From positions 1-64,000 of the forward strand of contig NZ_JADZGI010000005.1 in NCBI RefSeq assembly GCF_015865035.1: 64,000 bases of DNA. Direction: 5' to 3'. The translations under genes were made by a program, and so were the position numbers. Positions 43,392 to 52,306 of this stretch are shown piece by piece; position 1 is the stretch's first letter; every line of letters begins with the position of its first letter. The notes under the pieces were generated by a model. The model did no database searches. It was not told the DNA's origin and saw only the letters and a program-made list of their open reading frames with translations. The stretch comes from Novosphingobium aureum. Lineage in GTDB: Bacteria; Pseudomonadota; Alphaproteobacteria; Sphingomonadales; Sphingomonadaceae.

Positions 43392-45881
43392 ATGCTGGAT
43401 TTCGACCTGCCTGACGGCGGAGCAAACGCGCCTGCCGGGCGTCTTCGCACTCTTCACAAGCCTGCGCTGCGCAAGCCGATCCTCGCGATCGCCGCTGGCC
43501 TTATGGGCTGTACCGCGCTGACCGCACCCGCAATGGCGCAGGACGACGCCGAAGAGCCACAGCGCGAGATCATCGTCACCGGCGCGCTCGACGCGCTCCC
43601 CGTCGCCGACGTCGGCTCGGTCTTCGGCTTCGACAAGACGCTGGTCGAGACCCCGCGTTCGGCCTCGACGATCTCGGCCGAACAGATGGAGCGCTTCGGC
43701 ATCACCGAGATCTACGATCTCGTCGCGCAGTCGCCGGGCACCTTCACCAACTCGTTCTTCGGCGTGGGCGGTGCGCTCGACATCCGCGGCACTCCCGGCG
43801 AGGTCTACTTCCGCGGCGTGCGCCGCCTCGACAACCCGGGCAACTATCCCACCCCGATCGCTGCTGCGGACCGCATCGACATCGTGCGCGGCCCGGCCTC
43901 GCCGATCTACGGCCCCTCGAAGACCGGCGGCTACATGAACTTCGTACCGCGCTCGGCGCGCGTCCAGGGCGGCTCGTTCATGGCCAGCCCCGAAGGCAAG
44001 GTAACCTTCACCGGCGGCAGCTGGGAGAAGGCCAACCTCTCCGCCCAGATCCGCGGCCCCGGCTCGATCGGCGCGCAGGAATTCGGCTACTCGCTCTACG
44101 CCGAACTCGAGGATTCGGGCAGCTACTATGACAACATGTCGACCAAGCAGACCATCCTGCAGGCGGCCTTCGACACCGACCTGACCCCGGACCTGCGCCT
44201 CGAATTCGGCGGCATGTACCAGAACTACAAGGGCCAGCAGAACGGTGGCTGGAACCGCCTGACGCAGGACCTCGTCGACAACGGCACCTATATCACCGGC
44301 TCGGCGATCTCGCTCGATACCGACGGCGATGGCCAGATGTCGGTAGAGGAGATCAACGCGGCAGTTCCCGGCGGCCTCTCGATCTTCGGTGGCTTCCAGT
44401 GCGGCGGCAACGTCTTCGCCAGCTCGATCACCGATGCCTGTTATGGCCCCGGCAGCGGCTACGAGCTGCTCGCCCTGCAGGACACCGGCACCACCACGCT
44501 GAGCCGCCGCAAGACGCTGACCGGCAAGAACGACCGCCTCGACAACCGTGGCACCACGCTTTACGCCGACCTGATCTGGACCGGTCCCGGGGACCTCGAG
44601 ATCAAGAACCAGATGTTCTACGACAGCTACGAGAACATGAACGAGAACGCTTACGGCTTCTCGCAATTCCATGATTCCTACGTGTTCGAGGACAAGATTG
44701 TCATCTCCAAGGCGTTCGACACCGACGCCGGTAAGTTCTCGTTCCAGCTTTCGCCCTCGATCCGCTACACGCACTTCAAGCATGGCGAGGATTTCAACTA
44801 CGAGTACTTCCACCGTGTCGACCTGACACAGGGCTACACGCCTGCCAGCGACCGCCTGCTCTCGACCGAGTGTGACTGCAACTACACCGGCTATGTCTCG
44901 GGTCACTACACCGATCTCGCCTTCGCAGCGCTCACCGACCTCGACTTCAACTTCGGTCTCGATGTGACGCTGGGTGCCCGCTACGACACGATCAAGGGCG
45001 TTTCGAACTACAACATCGGCAAGATGGAAGCCGACCCCGGCTTTTCGGGCGCCTCGGACCGGGACGGTGCGTGGTCTTGGTCGGCCAGCGCCTCCTACCA
45101 GTTGCCCTTCGGCCTGCGCCCTTACGGCACCATCGCGCGCCAGTCGGTGGTCATCGCGGGACAGGGTGCCGAACTCGATCCCGAAAACGTCGCGGGCGGC
45201 ACCTGGATCACCGCCTCCAAGCTCTACGAAGGCGGCATCAAGGGCTCCTGGCTCGACGAGACGCTCTATGCGGCTGTCTCGATCTACAAGCAGGAACGCA
45301 CCGACTATTCGGCCCAGTCGAGCACGGTGAACCAGGCGGTCGAGACCAAGGGACTCGAGGCCGAACTGCGCTGGGCGGTGGACGAGCACCTGCTCATCAC
45401 TGGCGCCTATACGCGCACCAAGGTCTACAACCTGACCTTCCTCGAAGAGGGCACGGCGTTCAGCTTCTTTGGCATCGACGACCTCGTCAACGTCTCCGAT
45501 CCGACGCTCTACCTCGGCGGCCAGCCGATCGGTCTCGTTCCGATCGAGAACAAGGAACAGTCGCGCCGCGCCGGCATCCCGACCAACCTCTACTCGCTGA
45601 CCGGCACCTACGCCTTCGACAATGGCCTCGCTTTCGCGGGCAGCATGGTCGCGGTGGATTCGGTCTATTCGGGCCAGTCGCAGGCGGTGAAGCTGCCCGC
45701 CTACGTCCTGTTCGATGCGAGCGCGTCCTACAGCACCGGCCCCTGGGACCTGCGTCTGGTGGTCAAGAACGTGACCAACGAGAAGTACTTCCGCGCCAAC
45801 TTCACCGAACTGTTCGGCTCGACCATCGTCCTGCCCGAACGTCCGCGCAGTTTCCAGGCGACGGTCTCGTACAACTTCTGA
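43392..45881 (+). CDS. TonB-dependent receptor, probably for purines or nucleosides
   Basis: An 829-residue outer-membrane receptor: signal region with a hydrophobic stretch ending ALTAPAMAQDD (near residue 55), a plug domain (about 65-200; EIIVTGALDALPVADVGSV, IDIVRGPASPIYGPSKTGGYMNF), then a barrel ending QATVSYNF with the C-terminal Phe. GAGGGG lies upstream of the ATG at 43392; the open frame further upstream is likely non-coding. It diverges from the purine operon and precedes a purine nucleoside permease, which suggests nucleoside or base uptake. A strong terminator follows. Confidence 0.88.
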   Translation: MLDFDLPDGGANAPAGRLRTLHKPALRKPILAIAAGLMGCTALTAPAMAQDDAEEPQREIIVTGALDALPVADVGSVFGFDKTLVETPRSASTISAEQMERFGITEIYDLVAQSPGTFTNSFFGVGGALDIRGTPGEVYFRGVRRLDNPGNYPTPIAAADRIDIVRGPASPIYGPSKTGGYMNFVPRSARVQGGSFMASPEGKVTFTGGSWEKANLSAQIRGPGSIGAQEFGYSLYAELEDSGSYYDNMSTKQTILQAAFDTDLTPDLRLEFGGMYQNYKGQQNGGWNRLTQDLVDNGTYITGSAISLDTDGDGQMSVEEINAAVPGGLSIFGGFQCGGNVFASSITDACYGPGSGYELLALQDTGTTTLSRRKTLTGKNDRLDNRGTTLYADLIWTGPGDLEIKNQMFYDSYENMNENAYGFSQFHDSYVFEDKIVISKAFDTDAGKFSFQLSPSIRYTHFKHGEDFNYEYFHRVDLTQGYTPASDRLLSTECDCNYTGYVSGHYTDLAFAALTDLDFNFGLDVTLGARYDTIKGVSNYNIGKMEADPGFSGASDRDGAWSWSASASYQLPFGLRPYGTIARQSVVIAGQGAELDPENVAGGTWITASKLYEGGIKGSWLDETLYAAVSIYKQERTDYSAQSSTVNQAVETKGLEAELRWAVDEHLLITGAYTRTKVYNLTFLEEGTAFSFFGIDDLVNVSDPTLYLGGQPIGLVPIENKEQSRRAGIPTNLYSLTGTYAFDNGLAFAGSMVAVDSVYSGQSQAVKLPAYVLFDASASYSTGPWDLRLVVKNVTNEKYFRANFTELFGSTIVLPERPRSFQATVSYNF

Positions 45882-45889
45882 TCCGGCTA

Positions 45890-45916
45890 CCGGCAGCGCT
45901 CCCTACGCGCTGCCGG
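45890..45916 (+). repeat. Stem-loop after the TonB receptor
   Basis: CCGGCAGCG (45890-45898) pairs with CGCTGCCGG (45908-45916), a 9-bp stem with a 9-base loop, 9 bp after the stop codon and 8 bp before the true terminator. It may protect the 3' end of the transcript. Confidence 0.6.
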
Positions 45917-45924
45917 ACCCTCCC

Positions 45925-45965
45925 GGCGCGGGATGCGGCACCCAACCCGCATCCCGCGCCTTTTT
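45925..45965 (+). terminator. Strong rho-independent terminator
   Basis: A perfect 14-bp stem (GGCGCGGGATGCGG with CCGCATCCCGCGCC), 8-base loop and five T residues. It ends the receptor transcript only 26 bp before the nucleoside permease start, so the permease depends on read-through or on a promoter within this small space. Confidence 0.92.
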
Positions 45966-45990
45966 CCTTACCCTCGATGAAAGGTCCGCG

Positions 45991-47100
45991 ATGCCCTTGC
46001 TTCCCCGCATGGCCGCGCTCGTCGGCGCATGTCTCGCCCTCCCGCTCGGCGCCCTGCCCGCAACTGCTGCTGACGCGGCTCCCTCGGCCATGGCCTGCAA
46101 GCCTGCCGCCGCGTGCGAGACCAAGATCCCGGTCAAGGTGGTGATCGTCTCGCTGTTCGAGATCGGCGAGGACGAGGGCGATACCGCGGGCGAGTTCCAG
46201 CTGTGGAAGGAACGCCGCGGCCTGACCCAGCGCATCGCCTTCCCCCAGGGCTTCCACGACCTATACTACAACTCCGAGACGCAGGTGCTGGGCATGGTGA
46301 CCGGCATCGGCACCTCGCGCTCGACCGCCTCGACCATGGCGCTCGGTCTCGACGAGCGTTTCGACCTGCGCCAGGCCTACTGGCTGGTCGCGGGCATCGC
46401 CGGGATCGATCCCGAGGACGCGACAATCGGCTCGGTCGCCTGGGCGCGCTACGTCGTCGACGGTGACCTCGCTCACGAGATCGACGCGCGCGAGATTCCA
46501 GCCGACTGGAAGACCGGTTATTTCGCACGCGGCACGCAAGGGCCCAACGACAAGACCACCCCCGTCGATCCCGAAAGCGGCGAGGTCTTCGCCATCAACC
46601 CCTCGCTCGAAAGCTGGGCCTTCAGGCTCACCAAGGATGTCAAGCTGCCCGACACGCCCGCCATCGCTGCCGAGCGGCGGGCCTTCGCCGGTTACCCGAT
46701 GGCGCAAAAGCCGCCCTTCGTGCTCGAGGGCGAGCAGCTTTCGGCAATGACCTTCTGGCACGGCAAGCTCCTCACGGACTGGGCCAACGACTGGGTCGAC
46801 TACTGGACGAAGGGCAAGGGCGAGTTCGTTACCTCGGCGATGGAGGATACCGGCGTGATGCAGGCGATGACCCGCCTCGATGCGAGCGGGCGCGTCGACG
46901 CCGAGCGCGTGCTGGTGCTGCGCGCGGGCTCCAACTTCACCATGCCGCCCGAGGGCACCGATGCCGCGACCTACCTGCTGCGCGAGAACGAAGGCTACGC
47001 GGGGCTCGAGGCCGCGGTCGAGAACCTCTACACGGTGGGCTCGGTCGTCGTCGACGAACTGCTGGGCAACTGGGACACTTATGCTGCCAAGACGCCCTGA
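45991..47100 (+). CDS. Purine nucleoside permease, NUP family
   Basis: A 369-residue protein with a signal peptide (MPLLPRMAALVGACLALPLGALPATAA). The remainder matches the NUP family: VVIVSLFEIGEDEGDTAGEFQLW, MVTGIGTSRSTASTMALGLD, YWLVAGIAGIDPEDATIGSVAWARYVVDG. NUP proteins were described as purine nucleoside transporters in fungi; bacterial ones carry a signal peptide and have a phosphorylase-like fold, so a periplasmic binding or cleaving role is also possible. It follows the receptor on the same strand. Confidence 0.88.
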   Translation: MPLLPRMAALVGACLALPLGALPATAADAAPSAMACKPAAACETKIPVKVVIVSLFEIGEDEGDTAGEFQLWKERRGLTQRIAFPQGFHDLYYNSETQVLGMVTGIGTSRSTASTMALGLDERFDLRQAYWLVAGIAGIDPEDATIGSVAWARYVVDGDLAHEIDAREIPADWKTGYFARGTQGPNDKTTPVDPESGEVFAINPSLESWAFRLTKDVKLPDTPAIAAERRAFAGYPMAQKPPFVLEGEQLSAMTFWHGKLLTDWANDWVDYWTKGKGEFVTSAMEDTGVMQAMTRLDASGRVDAERVLVLRAGSNFTMPPEGTDAATYLLRENEGYAGLEAAVENLYTVGSVVVDELLGNWDTYAAKTP

Positions 47101-47154
47101 GCGCCAAGCGAACGGAGCGCTGGCGGAGGCGGCCCGCTTCTTGCGTCCTCCACG

Positions 47155-48825
47155 TCAATTGCGCTGGCAGCCCCCCTCGCCTGCCAGCGCCGGATAGGCC
47201 GCCTGCAGCGCGCGCGTGACGCCGTTGGTCCAGCCGAAGCCGTCCTGCGTCGGGTATTCGCCGCCACCGCCCGCGACCTGCTGCTCGACGTTGTATTTCT
47301 CGAGCAACTTGCCGCTGGCGCAGTATTCGCGAGCGACCGTGGCGAGGAAGCGTGCCGCGATTTCGCGGGCAAGCTCTGGCCTGCCCACGCGCCGGGCGGC
47401 ATCGATGGCGATCCATTGCAGGGGTGCCCAGCCATTGGGTGCATCCCACTGCTGGCCGGTATCGACGAGGCTGGTGCGCAGCCCCCCTTGCGCGACGAGG
47501 CGGCTCTCGACCGTCTGGAGCACGCGGCCGCTCCGCGCCGGTGCGGCAAGGCCGGTGAACAGCGGGTAGACGCTTGCCGCGGTAAGCCCTGGACGGATCG
47601 AGTGCGCATCGAGGTCGTAGTCTCCGTAACGCGCGCCCGCCTCGTCCCAGAGCCAGCGCTCGACCGCTACCCGCCGCGCCGCCGCAAGGTCGGCGAAGCG
47701 GTCGACGCAGGCGCGCTCGCCCGCCTCGCGACAGGTCGAGGCGATGGCCTGTTCGAGCCCGAAGAGCAGAGCGTTGAGATCGACCGGAACCACATCCATC
47801 GTATCGATCGTCGCCATCGTGCGCCCGTCGGCGAACCAGCGCGAGGAAAAGTCCCAGCCGCTTTCCGCCGCCGCGCGGATGTCGGGGTAGAGCTCGTCCG
47901 GTGCCCTGCCGGTCTCGGCCCGCAGCGCGGCATCCTCGCCCCAGCTTTCCTCGCGCGGTCGCGCGACCGGCGACGCATAGCGAGACAGGAGGGCCCCGTC
48001 GGGCATGCGCACCTGATGTTCGCCGCTCGTCCAGAAGGCATGCTCGCGCTTCATCGCCGCGAGGCGGCGCTCACGCGGCACCGGGTCCCGCGACTTCGAG
48101 AGACCGACCATGAGGTAATAGAACGGCGGCTGCGAGCGCGTGACATAGTAGCTGCGCGTGCCGTTGGGCACATGCCCGAAGCGCTCGATCAGTGCGGTGA
48201 AGTCGTCGATCATCGCTTCGACGAGATCGTCGCGGCCATCGACGCGCAGGCCCAGCATCGTGAAGTAGCTGTCCCAGTAGTACATCTCGCGAAACCGCCC
48301 TCCCGGTACGACGTAGGGCCGTTCCAGCGCGATGACGGAGCTGCCGGGCGCAGGCTTGGAAGGCTCGCGCGCAAGCTGGCTCCACAGCAGCACGATGTGG
48401 CGTGCCAGAGGTATCCGCCGACGCGCTGGCGCGAGCGTACCGGGCTGTGCGGGCACCGTGAAGTTGTCTTCCACGAAGGCACGCAACGCATCGACGCCTT
48501 GCGGTGGCTGCGCACAATAGTCGGCCATGATCGCATCCGGGGCGCGGCGTGGCTCGGCATCGGCGAAAGTCTTGCTGTCGGGATAAAGCCGCGCCTCCTG
48601 CACCGCCACGAAGAGCGGGCCGAACAGGTCGAGCGGGGTCGGTGCCTGCTCTCCGCTCGCCGGGACATGCGGACAGGCGATAGCCGTGTGCGATGCTTCG
48701 GGCGATGCCTGCGCGAGATTTGCCGGGGCGCAAACGAGCGCGCCGAGCGCCGATGCCGCGCCAAAGCCCCTGAATGGGCTGCGCGTGCCGGTGCCTTGCC
48801 GCGTCGTGCCCCGTCGTCTCGCCAT
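47155..48825 (-). CDS. treA: Trehalase, glycoside hydrolase family 37
   Basis: A 556-residue exported trehalase splitting trehalose to glucose. The N-terminus (MARRRGTTRQ plus an alanine-rich hydrophobic stretch to about residue 40) looks like a signal, possibly Tat. The family signatures PGGRFREMYYWDSYF (about 170-184) and QWDAPNGWAPLQ are intact, as is the catalytic Asp in ESGWDFSSRW. A GGCAGGGGG site precedes the ATG. Convergent with the nucleoside permease; single gene with no related neighbours. Confidence 0.92.
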   Translation of the reverse strand: MARRRGTTRQGTGTRSPFRGFGAASALGALVCAPANLAQASPEASHTAIACPHVPASGEQAPTPLDLFGPLFVAVQEARLYPDSKTFADAEPRRAPDAIMADYCAQPPQGVDALRAFVEDNFTVPAQPGTLAPARRRIPLARHIVLLWSQLAREPSKPAPGSSVIALERPYVVPGGRFREMYYWDSYFTMLGLRVDGRDDLVEAMIDDFTALIERFGHVPNGTRSYYVTRSQPPFYYLMVGLSKSRDPVPRERRLAAMKREHAFWTSGEHQVRMPDGALLSRYASPVARPREESWGEDAALRAETGRAPDELYPDIRAAAESGWDFSSRWFADGRTMATIDTMDVVPVDLNALLFGLEQAIASTCREAGERACVDRFADLAAARRVAVERWLWDEAGARYGDYDLDAHSIRPGLTAASVYPLFTGLAAPARSGRVLQTVESRLVAQGGLRTSLVDTGQQWDAPNGWAPLQWIAIDAARRVGRPELAREIAARFLATVAREYCASGKLLEKYNVEQQVAGGGGEYPTQDGFGWTNGVTRALQAAYPALAGEGGCQRN

Positions 48826-48926
48826 TGCCTGCCCCCTGCCACCTTATGCCGCAGCGCTATCATCATCGCGCCCATGGCCTTTCAGGACAAGCACGCACAC
48901 CCGCGCCTGCCCTTTCCCGAAAGGAC

Positions 48927-48958
48927 GAGGCCGGCCCGGGTTCCCCCGGACCGGCCTC
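48927..48958 (-). terminator. GC-rich terminator hairpin after the GMC oxidoreductase operon
   Basis: GAGGCCGGCCCGGG and CCCGGACCGGCCTC form a 14-position stem with one mismatch and a 4-base loop, located 57 bp downstream of the GMC gene stop. The T-rich tail (TCTCTTCTT) is on the plus strand, so it may block transcription in both directions. Confidence 0.7.
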
Positions 48959-49014
48959 TCTTCTTGCAGGCAGGCTATGCGACCCTGCCGGGCTCGCCCC
49001 GACCGAGCCTTACC

Positions 49015-50637
49015 TCAAGCCGTCTGTGCGGCCCTGGCGAAGTAAGTCTCGACCAGCATCTTCGAGGCATGACGCGCGAGCGCCTGCGTCGGGGCATTGG
49101 TATTTCCGCTGATGATCTGCGGCATGACCGAGGCGTCGATCACGTGGAGCGCCTCGATGCCCTTCACCTTGAGGCGGGCATCGACGACCGCCATCGGATC
49201 GGAAGCCTTGCCCATCTTGCAGGTGCCGACCGGGTGCCACATCGTCGTCGCGACCTGCTTGACGAAGCCGCCGATCTCCTCGTCGCTCTGCACGTTCGCA
49301 CCGGGGACGAATTCCTCCTCGATGACCTCGGCGAGCGAGCGCTGCTCCATCACCTTGCGCACCGACTTGACCGCAGCGATGCCGACCTCGAGGTCGTAGT
49401 CGTCGCCAATGAAGTTGGGATTGATCAGCGGCATCGACGTCGGGTCGGCATCGGCCAGCCGTACCCAGCCGCGGCTGCGCGGCTGGAGAACGACCGTGGC
49501 GAAGGTAACGCCCGAGCGCGACCCGCTCGGGTTGAGGCCATCCTCGGAGATGATCGGCTCGTGGTAGCACTGGACCGTGGGCGCATCGCTATCGAGCTTG
49601 TCCGGGTCCCAATAGGACACCGTCTCGATGCCGTTGCCCGAGGCCGGGCCGTCGCCAGTGAGCAGATAGCGCGCACCCGATGCGAACATGCCCACGCCTT
49701 GCGCGGCGGCCTGGTAGCCCATCTTGCCCTTCACGAAGGCGGCGATGGGAATGATCGGGTGATCGTGCAGGTTCTCGCCCATGCCCTTGATATCGGCGAT
49801 GCACGGAATGCCGAACTTCTCGAGCTGCTCGCGCTGGCCAAGCCCCGAATGCATCAGGATCTTGGGGCTCTGCACCGCGCCTGCCGACATGATCACGAGA
49901 CCGGCTGCGATCTCTTCCTCGGTATCGCCGTTGCGCACCCGCACGCCGACGGCGCGCTTGCCCTCGATCAGCACCTTGGTGACCGTGCGCGAGGTCAGCA
50001 GCGCGACCCGGCCCGTCTTCACGTGCGGGTGGAGATAGGCCACCGCCGCGCTGGCACGCTTGCCCTTGTCGGTGTTCGACTGGACGGGGGAGACGCCGGT
50101 CTGGCGCTCCCCGTTGTAATCGGCGTTATAGTCGAGCCCGAACTCCTGGAAGGCGCGCATGCAGCGCTGGTTGAGCTCGTTGATGCCCTGGGGCAATTCG
50201 ACCGAGAGCGGCCCGTCGATGCCGTGATACTTGTTGTGGAAGGTGTCGTTGCGTTCCTGTTCGATGTAGGTCTGGCGCATCGTCTCCCACGACCAGTCAC
50301 CCTCGTCGCCGACCGCTTCCTGCCATGCATCGAAGTCCTGCTTCTGCCCGCGCACATAGCACATCGCATTGACCGAGGTGCCTCCGCCGACAACCTTGCC
50401 CATGCGATAGCGCCGGTTCTGGCCGTTCACTTCGACAGTCTCGTAAGGCCAGACCGCAGTGTCCTTGGCTAGAAGCTTAGAATAGCCCGCCGGGATATGG
50501 ATCATCGGATTGCGATCCATCGGCCCGGCCTCGATTACCGCGATGGTCTGGTCGGTATGGCGCGCGAGATAGTCCGCGACCACGCAACCGGCGGCGCCGC
50601 TGCCCACGATGACCACGTCGAAATGCTTGACTGACAT
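49015..50637 (-). CDS. GMC-family flavin oxidoreductase (alcohol/choline dehydrogenase-like)
   Basis: A 540-residue FAD enzyme. VIVGSGAAGCVVADYLAR (FAD loop, about 8-25), MGKVVGGGTSVNAMCYVRG and GENLHDHP are GMC signatures; the catalytic His is in TTMWHPVGTCKMG and the second in SGNTNAPTQALA-adjacent sequence. The frame runs open further upstream, but AAGAAAGGA before 50637 sets the start. It lies 38 bp after an XylC-like aldehyde dehydrogenase gene, so an aryl or related primary alcohol is a plausible substrate. Choline is less likely because no betaine genes are near. Confidence 0.85.
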   Translation of the reverse strand: MSVKHFDVVIVGSGAAGCVVADYLARHTDQTIAVIEAGPMDRNPMIHIPAGYSKLLAKDTAVWPYETVEVNGQNRRYRMGKVVGGGTSVNAMCYVRGQKQDFDAWQEAVGDEGDWSWETMRQTYIEQERNDTFHNKYHGIDGPLSVELPQGINELNQRCMRAFQEFGLDYNADYNGERQTGVSPVQSNTDKGKRASAAVAYLHPHVKTGRVALLTSRTVTKVLIEGKRAVGVRVRNGDTEEEIAAGLVIMSAGAVQSPKILMHSGLGQREQLEKFGIPCIADIKGMGENLHDHPIIPIAAFVKGKMGYQAAAQGVGMFASGARYLLTGDGPASGNGIETVSYWDPDKLDSDAPTVQCYHEPIISEDGLNPSGSRSGVTFATVVLQPRSRGWVRLADADPTSMPLINPNFIGDDYDLEVGIAAVKSVRKVMEQRSLAEVIEEEFVPGANVQSDEEIGGFVKQVATTMWHPVGTCKMGKASDPMAVVDARLKVKGIEALHVIDASVMPQIISGNTNAPTQALARHASKMLVETYFARAAQTA

Positions 50638-50675
50638 AGCAAATCCTTTCTTGTTATTATTTCGTCCGCCCCACC

Positions 50676-52157
50676 TCAGAACGGGTAGGCCGGCGCCTCT
50701 CCCTTGATCGTGACCCACTGCCACTCGGTGAATTCTTCCCAGTTGGCGGGCCCGCCGATGGCACTGCCGTTGCCCGATGCGCCCACCCCGCCGAAGGGAT
50801 TGACGACCTCGTCGTTCACCGTCTGGTCGTTGATATGCAGCAGGCCGGTCTGGAGCTGCTCGCCCAGCGCCAGCGCGCGCGATACGTTGCGCGAGATGAT
50901 TGCCGCCGAAAGGCCATACTCGGTCTGGTTGGCGAGCTTCACCGCTTCTGCATCGTCGGCGAAGGTGGTGACCACCGCGACCGGCCCGAAGATTTCCTGC
51001 TGGAAGGCGCTCATCTCGGGCGTCACGCCCGACAGAACGGTCGGCGTGTAGAACAGCTTGTCGGCCTTGCCGCCGGTCGCGAGCGTGGCGCCTGCAGCGA
51101 CGCTGTCCTGCACCACCTTGGCAACATGGTCTGCCTGGCGCTGGTTGATCAGCGGACCGATCGCGATACCCTCCTGGTTGGGATCGCCCATCGGCAGTGC
51201 GGCAGCCTTTTCGGCGAAGGCCTTGACGAAGTCTTCGGCAATCGCCTCGTGGACGAGCACGCGCCCAACCGACATGCAGATCTGGCCCTGATGCAGGAAC
51301 ACGCCCCAGGCCGCGTTGCGCAGCGCGAGGTCCATGTCGGCATCGTCGAGAATGATGATCGAGTTCTTGCCGCCCAGCTCGAGGCTGACCTTCTTGAGGT
51401 GGCGGCTGGCGTTCTGGCCGACCATGCGCCCGGCCCCGGTCGAGCCGGTGAACTGGATCATGCCGATCTCGGGGTCGCTGCACAGCGCCTCGCCCGCCTC
51501 GCTGCCGCCCGGCAGCATCTGCAGCACGCCTGCGGGAAGCCCGGCCAGCTCGAACAGGCGCGCGATGACGAGACCGCCGCAGATCGCGGTGCGCGGGTCG
51601 GGCTTCAGGATCACCGCATTGCCGACCGCGAGAGCAGGCGCGACCGCGCGCATGGCGAGATAGAGCGGGAAGTTGAACGGTGCGATGACACCGACGACGC
51701 CGATTGGACGGCGACGCGCCAGATTGATGCGACCGGGCGTGGTCGGCAGAACCAGCCCCTGCGCCTGGTGCGGCATGGCGGCGGCGAGCTGGATCGCCTT
51801 GAGCGTGACCTGCAGCTCGAAAGCCGCCTTCGGCCTGGCCGACCCGCTCTCGCGCACGAGCCAGGTAATGATCTCCTCGGAATGCTCCTGCCCGATCGCC
51901 AAGGCGCGCAGGAATACCGCAGCGCGATCATCGGGGCTTTGCGCGGCCCAGTCGCGCTGCGCCTTGCGTGCCGCCTTGGCACTGCTGGCGACGGTATCGG
52001 CATTGGCCAGCGCGATCGCGCCAAGCTCGGCTCCGGTCGCGGGCTCCACGGCCTTGGCGAGGTCCTCGCCAACGCTCCAGCCGTTGCCATAGAACATACC
52101 GGAAAGATACTTTTGAGGAAGGAACCCGGCGTCATCATGCGCTGCGGCGTTCGTCAT
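50676..52157 (-). CDS. Aldehyde dehydrogenase, benzaldehyde dehydrogenase (XylC)-like
   Basis: About 493 residues. The catalytic Cys is in HQGQICMSVGRV and the general base Glu in SLELGGKNSII; cofactor segments are VIAPFNFPLYLAMRAV and QFTGSTGAGRMVG. IDP-type sequence VNDEVVNPFGGVGASGNG near the end is common in benzaldehyde/vanillin dehydrogenases. ATGs at 52169, 52163 and 52157 compete; GGAG before 52157 supports the last. It diverges from a BenM-like LysR gene and precedes the GMC oxidoreductase, together suggesting alcohol to aldehyde to carboxylate oxidation feeding benzoate. Confidence 0.85.
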   Translation of the reverse strand: MTNAAAHDDAGFLPQKYLSGMFYGNGWSVGEDLAKAVEPATGAELGAIALANADTVASSAKAARKAQRDWAAQSPDDRAAVFLRALAIGQEHSEEIITWLVRESGSARPKAAFELQVTLKAIQLAAAMPHQAQGLVLPTTPGRINLARRRPIGVVGVIAPFNFPLYLAMRAVAPALAVGNAVILKPDPRTAICGGLVIARLFELAGLPAGVLQMLPGGSEAGEALCSDPEIGMIQFTGSTGAGRMVGQNASRHLKKVSLELGGKNSIIILDDADMDLALRNAAWGVFLHQGQICMSVGRVLVHEAIAEDFVKAFAEKAAALPMGDPNQEGIAIGPLINQRQADHVAKVVQDSVAAGATLATGGKADKLFYTPTVLSGVTPEMSAFQQEIFGPVAVVTTFADDAEAVKLANQTEYGLSAAIISRNVSRALALGEQLQTGLLHINDQTVNDEVVNPFGGVGASGNGSAIGGPANWEEFTEWQWVTIKGEAPAYPF

Positions 52158-52261
52158 ACCCATCTCCATTTTTCTCTACAGGCTCGTTTTTCTGGGCCTG
52201 CGAACGAAAAGACAGGTAAGTCCGCCACGCGCTGATGCAAAGACCATCTCGGTAGCCAATC

Positions 52262-52276
52262 ATATCCAGATGGTAT
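52262..52276. promoter_or_regulatory. Variant BenM/CatM-type operator, ATAT-N7-GTAT
   Basis: ATATCC-AGA-TGGTAT-type symmetry, one base from the ATAC-N7-GTAT sites at 1239 and 11044, located 30 bp upstream of the second BenM/CatM-like LysR gene and about 105 bp from the aldehyde dehydrogenase start. Confidence 0.65.
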
Positions 52277-52306
52277 ATCAAGCCGTGGCGCTGCAAGAGA
52301 GAAACA

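Noticed and set aside
49015..50637. Choline dehydrogenase (betA)
   Set aside because: No betaine aldehyde dehydrogenase of the BetB type, BetI or choline transporter nearby; the neighbouring aldehyde dehydrogenase resembles benzaldehyde enzymes.
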